From NCBI RefSeq assembly GCF_004006235.1, contig NZ_CP034753.1:1736001-1800000 (forward strand): 64,000 bases of DNA, given 5' to 3'. Positions 49,070 to 58,508 of this stretch are shown here, piece by piece. The first letter of the stretch is position 1, and every line of letters begins with the position of its first letter. The position numbers and the translations under genes are program-made. This DNA comes from Agromyces sp. LHK192 (GTDB lineage: Bacteria; Actinomycetota; Actinomycetes; Actinomycetales; Microbacteriaceae). The notes under the pieces are model-generated. The model was not told the origin of the DNA. It was given only the letters and a program-made list of their open reading frames with translations, and made no database searches.

Positions 49070-50626
49070 ATGACCGACCGCGACGACGAGTCGTACGCTG
49101 CCGAGTCCGACGCCACCGAGTTCGACGCGCCGGACGTCGACGCACCCGCCGACGACCTCGCCGAGCGCCTCGCCGACGTCGACGACGAGCTCGCCGAGCA
49201 GCGCGCGGCCGCGCTGCGCAGCGGCCTCGACGACTACGAGCTCGACGAGGAGGACCTCGACCTGCTCGAGCTCTCCGAGGAGGGCGAGGAGGGCATCCGG
49301 TACCTCCCGGCGTTGCCGGTCATCGCGATCGTCGGACGCCCGAACGTCGGCAAGTCCGCCCTCGTGAACCGCATCCTCGGTCGCCGCGAGGCCGTCGTCG
49401 AGGACACCCCGGGCGTCACCCGCGACCGCGTCTCGTACAAGGGCGAGTGGCTCGACCGCCGCTTCACGCTCGTCGACACCGGCGGCTGGGAGCCCGACGC
49501 GAAGGGCATCGACGCCTCGGTCGCCGCGCAGGCCGAGGTCGCGATCGACCTGAGCGACGTCGTGCTGTTCGTCGTCGACGCCATGGTCGGTGCGACCGCG
49601 ACCGACGAGCACGTCGTGCGGCTGCTCCGCAAGACGAAGAAGCCGGTCTTCCTCGTCGCGAACAAGGTCGACGACTCACGCCAGGAGCCCGAGGCGGCAG
49701 CGCTGTGGAACTTGGGGCTCGGCGAGCCGTACCCGGTGTCCGCGCTCCACGGTCGCGGCGTGGCCGACCTCCTCGACCAGGTGTTCAAGGTGCTGCCCGA
49801 GATCTCGGCCGTCGCCAAGCAGGAGGTCGGCGGACCCCGCCGCGTCGCGATCCTCGGTCGCCCGAACGTCGGCAAGTCGAGCCTGCTGAACAAGGCGGCC
49901 GGCGAGGAGCGCGTCGTCGTGAACGAGCTCGCCGGCACGACCCGCGACCCCGTCGACGAGCAGGTCGAGCTCGGCGGCCGCGTCTGGCGCTTCGTCGACA
50001 CGGCCGGCATCCGCCGTCGGGTGCACCTACAGCACGGCGCCGACTTCTACGCCACCCTGCGCACGCAGGCCGCCCTGGAGAAGGCGGAGGTCGCGGTCGT
50101 GCTCATCGACGTGACCCAGGCGATCTCCGAGCAGGACGTGCGCATCATCGACATGGTGCTCGAGTCGGGCCGCGCGCTCGTCATCGCCTACAACAAGTGG
50201 GACGAGCTCGACGACGACCGCCGCCGCTACCTCGAGCGCGAGATAGAGCAGGACCTGCACCACGTCGCCTGGGCGCCGCGCGTCAACATCTCCGCGAAGA
50301 CGGGGCGCCACCTCGAGAAGCTGGTGCCCGCCCTCGAGACCGCGCTCGACTCGTGGGACACCCGCATCGCGACGGGCAAGTTCAACGCGTTCCTCACCGA
50401 GCTCACGCAGGAGCACCCGCACCCGGTGCGCGGCGGCAAGCAGCCCCGTATCCTGTTCGGCACGCAGGCCGCGACGCGTCCGCCGACCTTCGTGCTGTTC
50501 ACCACCGGGTTCCTCGACCCGGGCTACCGCCGGTTCATCCAGCGGCGCCTGCGCGAGATCTACGGCTTCCAGGGCAGCCCGATCGTGCTGAACATGCGCG
50601 TCCGGGAGCGTCGCCAGCGCAAGTGA
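49070..50626 (+). CDS. der: GTPase Der (EngA), 50S assembly factor
   Basis: 518 residues. The two G domains are in tandem: G1 [14 protein letters not shown] (about residue 88) and [15 protein letters not shown] (about 264), with DTGGWE and DTAGIR switch regions and NKVD / NKWD motifs. A KH-like domain ends the protein (RPPTFVLF..., [15 protein letters not shown]). About 80 acidic residues precede the first G domain, more than in E. coli. Der acts in late 50S assembly. The gene starts 64 bases after cmk with TTGAGGAG as the site. Confidence 0.96.
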   Translation: MTDRDDESYAAESDATEFDAPDVDAPADDLAERLADVDDELAEQRAAALRSGLDDYELDEEDLDLLELSEEGEEGIRYLPALPVIAIVGRPNVGKSALVNRILGRREAVVEDTPGVTRDRVSYKGEWLDRRFTLVDTGGWEPDAKGIDASVAAQAEVAIDLSDVVLFVVDAMVGATATDEHVVRLLRKTKKPVFLVANKVDDSRQEPEAAALWNLGLGEPYPVSALHGRGVADLLDQVFKVLPEISAVAKQEVGGPRRVAILGRPNVGKSSLLNKAAGEERVVVNELAGTTRDPVDEQVELGGRVWRFVDTAGIRRRVHLQHGADFYATLRTQAALEKAEVAVVLIDVTQAISEQDVRIIDMVLESGRALVIAYNKWDELDDDRRRYLEREIEQDLHHVAWAPRVNISAKTGRHLEKLVPALETALDSWDTRIATGKFNAFLTELTQEHPHPVRGGKQPRILFGTQAATRPPTFVLFTTGFLDPGYRRFIQRRLREIYGFQGSPIVLNMRVRERRQRK

Positions 50627-50677
50627 GCGGATGCCGCGGGCGGCGCTTCGCCGTCGCCCACGGCTTCCCGGGCGGGA

Positions 50678-51292
50678 TCAGCGCTCGAACGAGACCTGCA
50701 TGACCACGCGCGACGCGGTCGGCCGCGCGACTTCGGCGAAGCCGGCTGCGGCGTACATCGAGACCGTGCCGGGGAAGAGCTCTGCGGCGCTCTTCTTCGC
50801 GCCCGTCGTCGGGTCGACCGCGTATGCCTCGACGACGGTCGCTCCGCCGGCCCGCGCCGCGTCGACGGCCGCGCGGGCCAGCTCGGTCGCGACGCCCCGG
50901 CCGCGATGTTCGCGCGGCACGACGAAGCAGGTGACGGCCCACACGGACTCGTCGTCGAGGTCGGGCTGCGTGGTGCCCGACTTCACGATGCGCCGCGTGC
51001 GCAGTCGCGGCAGTCGAGGTCGCGGCTCGACCGCGGCCCAGCCGACGGGTTCGTCGCCCTCGTAGGCGAGCAGGCCCGGTCCAGGCCCTGATTCGGCGAT
51101 CTGCGCCTCGAGCCGATCGCGGAGCGCGTCCTTCCCGACGCCTCGCCAATCGGCTCCGGGGATCTTGTACCACTGGCACCAACAGGAGGCGGGGTCGCCG
51201 CGGGTGCCGAACACGCGCTCGACGTCGCCGAACGGCGCTTCGGCGGCGGGGATCACGCGCAGCGGGGGAGGGGTCGCATCGTCGTCGGCCAT
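50678..51292 (-). CDS. GNAT-family N-acetyltransferase
   Basis: 204 residues. The acetyl-CoA pyrophosphate loop is HRGRGVATELARAAVDAA. The N-terminal part has a cysteine pair, SCWCQWYK, typical of a GNAT subgroup of unknown substrate in Actinobacteria and Bacilli. The C-terminal part (MYAAAGFAEVAR) is conserved. The substrate is unknown. It is a single gene, convergent with der, with a GC-rich hairpin between them near 50638-50659. Confidence 0.88.
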   Translation of the reverse strand: MADDDATPPPLRVIPAAEAPFGDVERVFGTRGDPASCWCQWYKIPGADWRGVGKDALRDRLEAQIAESGPGPGLLAYEGDEPVGWAAVEPRPRLPRLRTRRIVKSGTTQPDLDDESVWAVTCFVVPREHRGRGVATELARAAVDAARAGGATVVEAYAVDPTTGAKKSAAELFPGTVSMYAAAGFAEVARPTASRVVMQVSFER

Positions 51293-51361
51293 CCGCCCAC
51301 GCTAACGCGAGCCGGCGACATCCGTGGGCGGGTCGGATGATCGTCAGTCGCCCGGTGCGGC

Positions 51362-52795
51362 TCAGCGGACCGGCTCGGCGACGCGGTCTCGAGGCATCCA
51401 GGCGGATGCTGCGAGCATCAGCACGGCCGTCACCGCGGTGGCGATGAAGACCGCGGCGGACGCCGGAACGATCGTCGCGGCATCCGCTTCGCCGCCGTTC
51501 GCGGCGATCACGTTGTTGGCGATCGAGCCGAAGACCGCGACGCCGAGCGCCGAGCCCGCCGAGCGGGCGAACGCGTTCGTGCCGGTGACGACGCCGCGCT
51601 CGTTCCAGTCGACCGACGCCTGCGCGGCGATCAGCGTCGGTGCTGCGACCCAGCCCAGACCGAATCCCATCACGAACGCGATGGCGGCGACGATCCACGG
51701 GCTCGGGTACGGCGCGCTGACCGCGAGCGCGACGGCGCCCGCGGTCGCGATGACGGAGCCGATCACCGCCGTCGACCGGAAGCCGATGCGCAGGTAGAGC
51801 CGGCCCGACAGCGACGCCGAGAGCGGCCACCCCAAGGTGAGCGCGGCCACCGCGAGCCCCGACAGCAGCGGGACGACGCCGATCGCGGTCTCGAGGTAGC
51901 TTGGGACGAAGCTCGTCACGCCGGTGAGGAGCGCGCCGACGCCGAGGGACACCAGCGTGGTCGACGCGATGAGCCTCCGCCGGAAGATGCGCAGGTCGAG
52001 GATCGGCTCGGCGGCACGACGCTCGACGAGCACGAAGCCGACGAGGGCCGCGGCGCCGACGGCGAAGCATCCGATGCTCTGCGGCGAAGCCCACGCCCAC
52101 GCATTGCCGCCCTCGAGGAGGCCGAGCATCACGGCCGTGAGCCCGACCGTCAGGAGCGCCGCACCCGCGTAGTCGATGTGGTGTCGACGTCGTTCGACCG
52201 ACTCGCGGTAGAAGCGGATCAGCGCCCAGCCGGCGACGAGGCACAACGGGATGTTGACCAGGAAGATCCACCGCCACGACGCGAACTGCGAGAACACGCC
52301 GCCGAGCGCGGGCCCGACGACCGACGAGATCGCCCACACGCTCGCGATGTAGCCCTGCACCTTCGCGCGCTCGGCCACGGTGTACAGGTCGCCGATGATC
52401 GTCATCGACATGGGCGCCGCGGCCCCCGCCCCGAGGCCCTGGATCACCCGGAACACGATGAGCGCCGTCATGTTCCAGGCGAACGCGCACAGGATCGAGC
52501 CCACGAGGAAGAGTCCGACGCCGATCAGCACGATCGGCTTGCGCCCGACCGTGTCGGCCAGCTTCGAGTAGATCGGCACCGAGACCGCCTGCGCGAGCAG
52601 GTACACCGAGAACAGCCACGGGAACTGGTCGAACTCGCCGAGGTCGCCGACGACCGACGGCACCGCCGTCGCGAGGATGGTCGCGTCGATCGCGATGAGG
52701 CCCGTCGTGAGCATCAGGGCGATCAGGATCGGACCGCGCTCGGATCGGAAGCCGACGGAGGTCTCGCCGGCGCCGGCGGTCTCGGAACTGCTCAC
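51362..52795 (-). CDS. MFS exporter, DHA2 (EmrB/QacA) family
   Basis: 477 residues from GTG at 52795 (rather than the longer frame from 52993). Some 14 hydrophobic segments. Motif A-type KLADTVGRKPIVLIG and the motif C region VVGPALGGVFSQFASWRWIFLVNIPLCL (antiporter signature of DHA2) are clear. It probably pumps a drug or metabolite out in exchange for protons. No regulator lies beside it. The divergent CHAD gene starts about 190 bases away. Confidence 0.9.
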   Translation of the reverse strand: MSSSETAGAGETSVGFRSERGPILIALMLTTGLIAIDATILATAVPSVVGDLGEFDQFPWLFSVYLLAQAVSVPIYSKLADTVGRKPIVLIGVGLFLVGSILCAFAWNMTALIVFRVIQGLGAGAAAPMSMTIIGDLYTVAERAKVQGYIASVWAISSVVGPALGGVFSQFASWRWIFLVNIPLCLVAGWALIRFYRESVERRRHHIDYAGAALLTVGLTAVMLGLLEGGNAWAWASPQSIGCFAVGAAALVGFVLVERRAAEPILDLRIFRRRLIASTTLVSLGVGALLTGVTSFVPSYLETAIGVVPLLSGLAVAALTLGWPLSASLSGRLYLRIGFRSTAVIGSVIATAGAVALAVSAPYPSPWIVAAIAFVMGFGLGWVAAPTLIAAQASVDWNERGVVTGTNAFARSAGSALGVAVFGSIANNVIAANGGEADAATIVPASAAVFIATAVTAVLMLAASAWMPRDRVAEPVR

Positions 52796-52959
52796 CCTGA
52801 CGCCAACTCCGGCGGCGTTCGGGGTATTCCGCTCAGGGCGAACGGGCCTCGGGCGCCCCGGTGTCGAGGCAACGCGGTCGTCGACGCATCCGCTGTTACG
52901 GTGGTGCGACCCGCGCCGGCGGTCGCTCGGGCGCAGCGACGACGATTCGAAGGAGAACC

Positions 52960-52989
52960 ATGCAGCCACCGGATCGGCCGCACTCGTGA
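52960..52989 (+). CDS. Nine-codon ORF upstream of the CHAD gene (possible coupling ORF)
   Basis: ATG 52960 has a strong AAGGAG site upstream; the frame encodes MQPPDRPHS and its TGA overlaps the GTG of the CHAD gene (GTGA). The CHAD GTG itself has no ribosome binding site, so translation could be delivered by this mini-ORF. This is inferred from position only. Confidence 0.35.
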   Translation: MQPPDRPHS

Positions 52990-53876
52990 CCACGCGTGAG
53001 GCCTTCGTCGCGGTGCTCGCCCGCTACTCGGCCGAACTCCCGGCGCTCCTCCGCGCCGCCGCCGCAGACGAACCCGATGCGGTGCACCAGGCCCGCATCC
53101 TCGTGCGACGCACCCGCGGGGTGCTCGCCGCCGGACGACGCGCACTCGGACGCGAACGCGCCGACGCCCTCCGCGACGAGCTCGAACCGATCGGGCAGGA
53201 CCTCGGCGTCGTGCGCGACCTCGAGGTGCGCATCGCGCAGTCGGAGGCGCAGGTGACGGCGGGTGCCGACGCGGCCGTCGTCGACCGCTTGATCGTCCGC
53301 GAGCGCGACCGCTACCGGGACGCGCACGCGGTGCTCGTCGACGACCTCGAAGGCGCCGATCGAGGACTCGATGCGCTGGCGGCGTTCGTCGCGGATGCGC
53401 CAGGGGGTTCGCACGCCGAGCGGCCGGCGCCGCGCGGGGCTGCGGCCGCGCTGCGGCGCGAGATCCGTCGGGTCGGCCGAGCCGAGCGCGCACTGCTCGG
53501 CGACCTCGACTCGTTGCACCGATACCGGCGTGCGACCCGCCGCCTCCGGTACGTGGCCGAGGCGTTCACCGAAGACCCCGCGGTCGTGTTCCACGGCGAC
53601 GACCACGATGCGGTCGTCAAGCTCGCCGAGGCGGCGAAGGCGGTGCAGGACGTACTCGGCGACCACCGTGACGCGATGCTGTTCGCGCTCGACGTCCGCG
53701 AGATCGACGCCGAGGCGCGCGACGCGGGCGACGGGTCGGCTGATGCCAGGGCGGACTTCGCCGGCATCGCGGCGTCGTCGTTCGCGGAGGCGGCTCGCCT
53801 GCTCGATGGCCTGCCCGACGCCGTCGCCGGGCTCCACGAGGCGATCGACGCGGTACCTGATTCCCTCGGCGGTTGA
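52986..53876 (+). CDS. CHAD domain protein
   Basis: 296 residues from GTG 52986. Helical CHAD fold with conserved His/Arg patterns: DAVHQARILVRRTRGVL, LEPIGQDLGVVRDLEV, HRYRRATRRLRYVAEAF and VQDVLGDHRDA. CHAD domains bind inorganic polyphosphate and can be attached to polyphosphate granules. There is no CYTH partner domain here. It is a single gene. An imperfect 25-base repeat spans its 3' end. Confidence 0.9.
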   Translation: MTTREAFVAVLARYSAELPALLRAAAADEPDAVHQARILVRRTRGVLAAGRRALGRERADALRDELEPIGQDLGVVRDLEVRIAQSEAQVTAGADAAVVDRLIVRERDRYRDAHAVLVDDLEGADRGLDALAAFVADAPGGSHAERPAPRGAAAALRREIRRVGRAERALLGDLDSLHRYRRATRRLRYVAEAFTEDPAVVFHGDDHDAVVKLAEAAKAVQDVLGDHRDAMLFALDVREIDAEARDAGDGSADARADFAGIAASSFAEAARLLDGLPDAVAGLHEAIDAVPDSLGG

Positions 53877-53923
53877 GCCGTCTCGGCGGCTGACGCGGCT
53901 CGGCGGTTGGGCCGTCTCGGCGG
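53865..53923 (+). repeat. Imperfect 25-base direct repeat at the CHAD gene end
   Basis: Copies at 53865-53889 and 53899-53923 differ at one base. The first copy contains the last codons and the stop of the CHAD gene. The segment lies between two convergent genes and could contribute to termination. Confidence 0.75.
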
Positions 53924-53937
53924 TCGACGCCGCGAGA

Positions 53938-55692
53938 TCACAGCCCCGGCAGGTGCCGCACGTTCGACCTCGCCATCGCGACCGCCTCCGCGGCGCCGCC
54001 GTGCAGCACGATCTTCGACACCGCGAGCGCGAACCCCTTCACCTGCTCGCCCGTGATCGCGGGCGGCAGCGACAACGCGTGGGGGTCGGTCTTGATGTCG
54101 ACGAGCGCAGGGCCGTCGTGCGCGAACGCGGCGTCGACGGCGTCGCGAAGCAGCTTCGGATCCTCGACGCGCTCCGCGTGGAACCCGATCGCGGCGGCGA
54201 CGCCGGCGAAGTCGACCTGCGGCACGTCGACGCCGAAATCGGGGAATCCGTCGACCAGCATCTCGAGCTTCACCAGGCCGAGCGTCGAGTTGTCGAACAC
54301 GAACACCTTCACCGGCAGGTCGTACGCCGTCGCGGTGATGAGTTCGCCGAGCAGCATCGACAGCCCGCCGTCGCCGGCGATGGCGACGACCTGACGGCCG
54401 GGGTACGCGACCTGCGCGCCGAGCGCGTGGGGCAGCGCGTTCGCCATCGACCCGTGGATGAACGAGCCGATGATGCGCCGCTCGGATGTCGGCGTGACGT
54501 AGCGGGCCTGCCAGACATTGCCCATGCCGGTGTCGGCCGTGAAGATCGCATCGGATGCCGCCGCCTCGTCGATCACCGAGATGGCGAACTCCGGATGGAT
54601 CGGCGCGGTCGTGTCGACGTCGGTGTATGTGCCGACGACCGAGGAGAGCAGCTTGTCGTGCTTCTTCAGCGTGCGGTCGAGGAACCTGCGGTCGGTCTTC
54701 TCGGCGACCAGCCCGGTGAGCGCGGCGAGCGTGGCGCGCACGTCGCCGTGCACGGGGTAGGCGACGCTGACGCGTCGGCCGAGGTGGGAGGCATCCGAAT
54801 CGATCTGCGCGATCACGACCTTCTTCGGGTCGGGCAGGAACTGCTCGTACGGGAAGTCGGTGCCGAGCAGGAGCAGCAGGTCGGCGTCGTGGATGCCGGC
54901 GTGAGCCGCACCATAGCCGAGCAGGCCCGTCATGCCGACGTCGTAGGGGTTGTCCCACTGGATCCACTGCTTGCCGCGCAGCGAATGCCCGATCGGCGCC
55001 TTGATGCGCTCGGCGAACGCGATCACCTCGTCGTGCGCGCCCTCGACGCCGGCACCCGCGAAGATCGCGACGGTCTTCGCCGCGTCGATCGCCTCGGCGA
55101 GCCGGCGCACGTCGGTCGCGGCGGGGACGAGCGTCGGTTGATCGGTCAGCACGAGCGACGGGAACGAGGCGGATGCCTCGAATTCGGCGATGTCGCCCGA
55201 CAGCACCACCACGCCGACGCCGGGGCCAGCGATCGCATGCCGAAGCGCCGCGTTCACCACGCGCGGCGACTGCGCCGCCGTCGAGATCAGTTCGCAGTAG
55301 TTCGAGCACTCGACGAACAGGCGCTCGGGATGCGTCTCCTGGAAGAACCCCTGCCCGATCTGGCTGCTCGGGATGTGGCTCGCGATCGCCAGCACCGGCG
55401 CCTTCGACCGGTGCGCGTCGTACAGCCCGTTGATGAGGTGCAGGTTGCCGGGGCCGCAACTGCCGGCGCAGACCGCGAGCTTCCCGGTGAGCTGCGCCTC
55501 GGCCGCGGCCATGAATGCGGCGGCCTCCTCATGGCGGACGTGGATCCAGTCGATGCCGCCCTTCGCCTTCCCGCCCGAGCGGCGGACGGCGTCGACGATG
55601 GGATTCAGCGAGTCCCCGACGATGCCGTAGATGTGATCGACGCCCGCGTCGATGAGCTGCGCGACGAGCTGGTCGGCGATGGTGCGAGCCAT
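53938..55692 (-). CDS. poxB: Pyruvate dehydrogenase (quinone) / pyruvate oxidase, PoxB type
   Basis: 584 residues from ATG at 55692 (GGAGGGGG upstream on the minus strand). Three-domain thiamine-diphosphate enzyme: the N-terminal Pyr domain (ADQLVAQLIDAGVDHIYGIVGDSLN, with the Glu of the TPP site in HEEAAAFMAAAEAQ), a central FAD-type domain, and the C-terminal PP domain with GDGGLSMLLGELITA...DNSTLG. It oxidises pyruvate to acetate and CO2, passing electrons to the quinone pool. A C-terminal membrane-binding helix is not obvious. A stand-alone gene. Confidence 0.92.
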   Translation of the reverse strand: MARTIADQLVAQLIDAGVDHIYGIVGDSLNPIVDAVRRSGGKAKGGIDWIHVRHEEAAAFMAAAEAQLTGKLAVCAGSCGPGNLHLINGLYDAHRSKAPVLAIASHIPSSQIGQGFFQETHPERLFVECSNYCELISTAAQSPRVVNAALRHAIAGPGVGVVVLSGDIAEFEASASFPSLVLTDQPTLVPAATDVRRLAEAIDAAKTVAIFAGAGVEGAHDEVIAFAERIKAPIGHSLRGKQWIQWDNPYDVGMTGLLGYGAAHAGIHDADLLLLLGTDFPYEQFLPDPKKVVIAQIDSDASHLGRRVSVAYPVHGDVRATLAALTGLVAEKTDRRFLDRTLKKHDKLLSSVVGTYTDVDTTAPIHPEFAISVIDEAAASDAIFTADTGMGNVWQARYVTPTSERRIIGSFIHGSMANALPHALGAQVAYPGRQVVAIAGDGGLSMLLGELITATAYDLPVKVFVFDNSTLGLVKLEMLVDGFPDFGVDVPQVDFAGVAAAIGFHAERVEDPKLLRDAVDAAFAHDGPALVDIKTDPHALSLPPAITGEQVKGFALAVSKIVLHGGAAEAVAMARSNVRHLPGL

Positions 55693-55808
55693 GGTTCCCC
55701 CTCCGGATGGCGTGCTCGCGGCGAACCGCGAGGAGTTCCAGTCTTGCGGGGCGCGTGGCGGACGTCGAGGGGGGTGGGTGCGTGTACGAGCACCCCTCCG
55801 GATGCCGC

Positions 55809-55814
55809 TATGAT
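55809..55814 (+). promoter_or_regulatory. -10 box for tRNA-Pro
   Basis: TATGAT, 36 bases before the tRNA; -35 region not clear. Confidence 0.4.
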
Positions 55815-55849
55815 GGTCAAGTTGTCTTCGACGGGAACGCCGGGGACAT

Positions 55850-55923
<74 letters not shown>

Positions 55924-55927
55924 CGGA

Positions 55928-55960
55928 AAGCCCGGTGAGCAGAACTTCTCACCGGGGCTT
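55928..55960 (+). terminator. Hairpin after tRNA-Pro
   Basis: AAGCCCGGTGAG (55928-55939) pairs with CTCACCGGGGCTT (55948-55960), with one bulged G and an 8-base loop. Confidence 0.7.
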
Positions 55961-56010
55961 CGTCGTTCTCGCGAACACCCCTCGCGTCGGTGAACCGCGC
56001 CCCCAGCCGG

Positions 56011-56751
56011 TCATTCCCATCGGAAGAACCGTGCGGCGAGTCCTCCGCAGACGGCCGTCCATCCGAGGAGCACGAGCACGTGGAGCGGCTGGAGTCCGCT
56101 GCCTGCGGTGGCGTCCTGCAGCGCCGCCACGGAGGCGCCCAGTGGGGAGAAGTCGCTGATCGTGAGGAGCATCCCGTCCATCGACTGCCTGGTGATCCAC
56201 AGGCCCCCGAGGAAGAGCAGCGGGAAGAACAGCACCGTCCCGATCGCGCCTGCCGCCGTTCCCGTCGGTGCCAGCGATGCCACCAGCAGGCCGAGGGAGA
56301 GCATCGCCGCGACGCAGAGGAGGTAGGCGAGAAGGTACGCCGGCGCGTGCAGCGGGAGCGGCACCCCGAATGCCAGCAGCGCCACCATGAGCACCACGGT
56401 CGTCGTCGCTGCCGACAGGAGCAGGCAGAGCAGGAGCTGTGCTCCGAGCATCCGCGCCGGGCCGACCGGCGTGACGCGCATCCGTCTCAGGATCCGCTTC
56501 TCACGGTAGGTCGCGAAGCGCTGCGGCAGGGTGAGCAGGGCCAGCGCGGTGACGCCGACGGCGACGATGATCGGCGCGTAGAGGTCGATGACCCGCCTTC
56601 CGCCGAGCCCGTCCTGCGGTTCGCCGAATGCGGGGACGAGCCCCAGGATCACGAGGAGCAACGGCGGAAGGACGAGGGAGAACCCCCATTCCATCGGCTC
56701 CCTGCCGAACAGGCGCAGCTCGGTCGCGGTGAGCCGGAGCAGTGCCGTCAT
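56011..56751 (-). CDS. ABC-2 type transporter permease
   Basis: 246 residues from ATG at 56751. Six hydrophobic segments (about 22-40, 55-75, 105-130, 135-158, 165-190, 215-238) and the ABC-2 signature region YREKRILRRMRVTPVGPARMLGAQLLLCLLLSA, with FPLLFLGGLWI before the last helices. It is the membrane half of an exporter of the DrrB/YadH kind. Its start overlaps the stop of the ATPase gene by four bases (ATGA), so both are made in equal amounts. The substrate is unknown; drug export is common for this group. Confidence 0.9.
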   Translation of the reverse strand: MTALLRLTATELRLFGREPMEWGFSLVLPPLLLVILGLVPAFGEPQDGLGGRRVIDLYAPIIVAVGVTALALLTLPQRFATYREKRILRRMRVTPVGPARMLGAQLLLCLLLSAATTTVVLMVALLAFGVPLPLHAPAYLLAYLLCVAAMLSLGLLVASLAPTGTAAGAIGTVLFFPLLFLGGLWITRQSMDGMLLTISDFSPLGASVAALQDATAGSGLQPLHVLVLLGWTAVCGGLAARFFRWE

Positions 56752-57701
56752 CGGGGATGCTCCTCGGTGTCGATTCGCCGTGCATCGTCGTGCCGGGAGT
56801 CGAGGTGCCGGCCGGTGAGTCGGACGAACGCGTCCTCGAGCGATGCCTGCTCCAGCCGAAGCCCCGCAGCGGTGATCCGACGGTCGGCGAGCACCGTCGC
56901 GACCGCGAGGAGCAGATCCCCATCGCCGGTCACGACGATCTCCTCGCCCGAGCGCTCGACTGAGGCGACCTGCGGGAGGGCGCTCAAGGCGGCCGGGTCG
57001 AGTGGTGGCGACGGGCGGAAGCGGAGCCGCTGCGTGCCGTCGACGCGTGCCACGAGCCCTGCCGGGGAATCGATCGCCACGATCCGGCCCGAGTCGATCA
57101 CCGCGAGTCGGTCGCACAGTCGCTCGGCCTCCTCCATGACGTGCGTGACGAGGAGGACCGTCACACCCTGCTCGCGGATGCCCTCGACGAGCTCCCACGT
57201 GTCTCGCCGGGCGTTCGGGTCGAGTCCGGTCGTGAGCTCGTCGAGCACCGCGACACGAGGGGCGCCGAGCAAAGCCAGCGCGATCGCCAGCCGCTGCTGC
57301 TGCCCGCCCGAGAGCCGCCGGTACTGCGTGTCAAGGGTTTCGGTGAGGCGCAGGCGCTCCAGCAACTCCCGCCAATCCGCAGGTGCGGCATAGAACGAGC
57401 TGTAGAGCCGCATCGCTTCGCCGACGGTGAGCTTCGCCGGCAGTTCGCTCTCCTGGAGTTGCGCGCCGAGGACGAGCCGAAGCTCGGACTCCTGGGCTGC
57501 CGGATCGATGCCGCAGACCCGGATCCTGCCGCCGTCCGGCACGCGGAGGCCATCGATGCACTCGACCGTGGTGGTCTTTCCGGCACCGTTCGGCCCGAGG
57601 ATGCCGAAGATCTCACCCCGGTCCACGGTGAATCCGACGCCGTCCACGACGGTTCGGCCTTCGTAGCGCTTGACGAGGCCGTCCACCTCGATGGTCGTCA
57701 T
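56748..57701 (-). CDS. ABC-2 type transporter ATP-binding protein
   Basis: 317 residues. Walker A GPNGAGKTTTVECIDG, signature [17 protein letters not shown], Walker B RVAVLDELTTGLDPNARR, H-loop VTHVMEEAERLC. The C-terminal 80 residues (TAAGLRLEQASLEDAFVRLTGR) are typical of DrrA-like exporters. It is the first gene of a two-gene operon divergent from the TetR gene, so the regulator probably controls it. Confidence 0.93.
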   Translation of the reverse strand: MTTIEVDGLVKRYEGRTVVDGVGFTVDRGEIFGILGPNGAGKTTTVECIDGLRVPDGGRIRVCGIDPAAQESELRLVLGAQLQESELPAKLTVGEAMRLYSSFYAAPADWRELLERLRLTETLDTQYRRLSGGQQQRLAIALALLGAPRVAVLDELTTGLDPNARRDTWELVEGIREQGVTVLLVTHVMEEAERLCDRLAVIDSGRIVAIDSPAGLVARVDGTQRLRFRPSPPLDPAALSALPQVASVERSGEEIVVTGDGDLLLAVATVLADRRITAAGLRLEQASLEDAFVRLTGRHLDSRHDDARRIDTEEHPR

Positions 57702-57765
57702 GCTGTCTCCGTTTCGCTCCGTACGGCCGGATCTCTCGAGGAGGCATCCGTACGATCCGCCAAGA

Positions 57766-57783
57766 TTCGACCGTGCGGTCGAA
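57766..57783. promoter_or_regulatory. TetR operator candidate
   Basis: A perfect 18-bp palindrome, TTCGACCGTGCGGTCGAA, in the 120-base gap between the divergent ABC exporter and tetR genes. It lies next to the -35 region of the tetR promoter (TTAGAC at 57786) and upstream of the exporter start, so one bound dimer could control both directions. Confidence 0.65.
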
Positions 57784-57809
57784 GTTTAGACTGCTTGGAC
57801 GAACCTCGC

Positions 57810-57815
57810 TAGACT
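57810..57815 (+). promoter_or_regulatory. -10 box of a leaderless tetR promoter
   Basis: TAGACT, six bases before the ATG at 57822, with TTAGAC (57786-57791) 18 bases upstream. Confidence 0.6.
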
Positions 57816-57821
57816 CCGCCC

Positions 57822-58412
57822 ATGGCATCGATGACACGCACCCGCCGAGCTCGCCGTGATGACCTGATCGCAGCGACCGTCCGCGTGATCGTCCGGGAGG
57901 GCATCGCAGCGGCATCGATCGAACGGATCGCCGCGGAGGCGGGCACCAGCAAGGGAACGGCGCTCTACCACTTCGCCGGCAAGGAGGAGCTCTACGCCGC
58001 GGTGACGACCAGCCTGTTCGACGCGGGACGAGCGTTCATGACCGAGCGGATCCTGTCGGCGCCGGACACCCCCCGTGACCGGATCGAGGCGTACCTCGAC
58101 TCGAACCTGCGCTTCATCGCGGACCACGTCGACCACGTCGTCGCGACCCAGGAGATCGTCCGGCGCACCGGCGCCGTGCCGGATGGCGACGCGATTGCGC
58201 CACTGCGGGCCATGCTCGAGGCCGGCCAGCGCGACGGCAGCTTCGGCGCCTTCGACGCCGACTTCGTCGCCCGGATGATCCGCGATCTCGTCGACGGCGC
58301 TGCCTACTACTACCCGCAGCGTCCGGGGCTGGACCGCGAGCACTTCGTCGCCGAGGGGGTCGGGCTCGTCCTCCGCGCCATCGGCGCTGCGGACCGTGCC
58401 GGGCCTAGGTGA
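57822..58412 (+). CDS. TetR-family transcriptional regulator
   Basis: 196 residues. The N-terminal helix-turn-helix (about 12-55: RDDLIAATVRVIVREGIAAASIERIAAEAGTSKGTALYHFAGKEELY) is typical of TetR. The remaining helical part binds an unknown ligand. It probably represses the divergent ABC exporter and itself through the 57766 palindrome. Confidence 0.92.
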   Translation: MASMTRTRRARRDDLIAATVRVIVREGIAAASIERIAAEAGTSKGTALYHFAGKEELYAAVTTSLFDAGRAFMTERILSAPDTPRDRIEAYLDSNLRFIADHVDHVVATQEIVRRTGAVPDGDAIAPLRAMLEAGQRDGSFGAFDADFVARMIRDLVDGAAYYYPQRPGLDREHFVAEGVGLVLRAIGAADRAGPR

Positions 58413-58508
58413 TCTCGCGGCGAGTCCTCGGGAACGCCGGAGGTCGCCCTGCCCGCGCGGGCACGCCCTGCTGCACCGTTCGGTGCCCGAACCGACTGGA
58501 CGCCCGGG
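58413..58508 (+). other. Short intergenic stretch with hairpin
   Basis: 96 bases without a gene. GCACC-GTTC-GGTGC (58473-58486) is a short hairpin. No clear promoter or ribosome binding site for the next gene is visible, so it may be read through from tetR. Confidence 0.4.
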
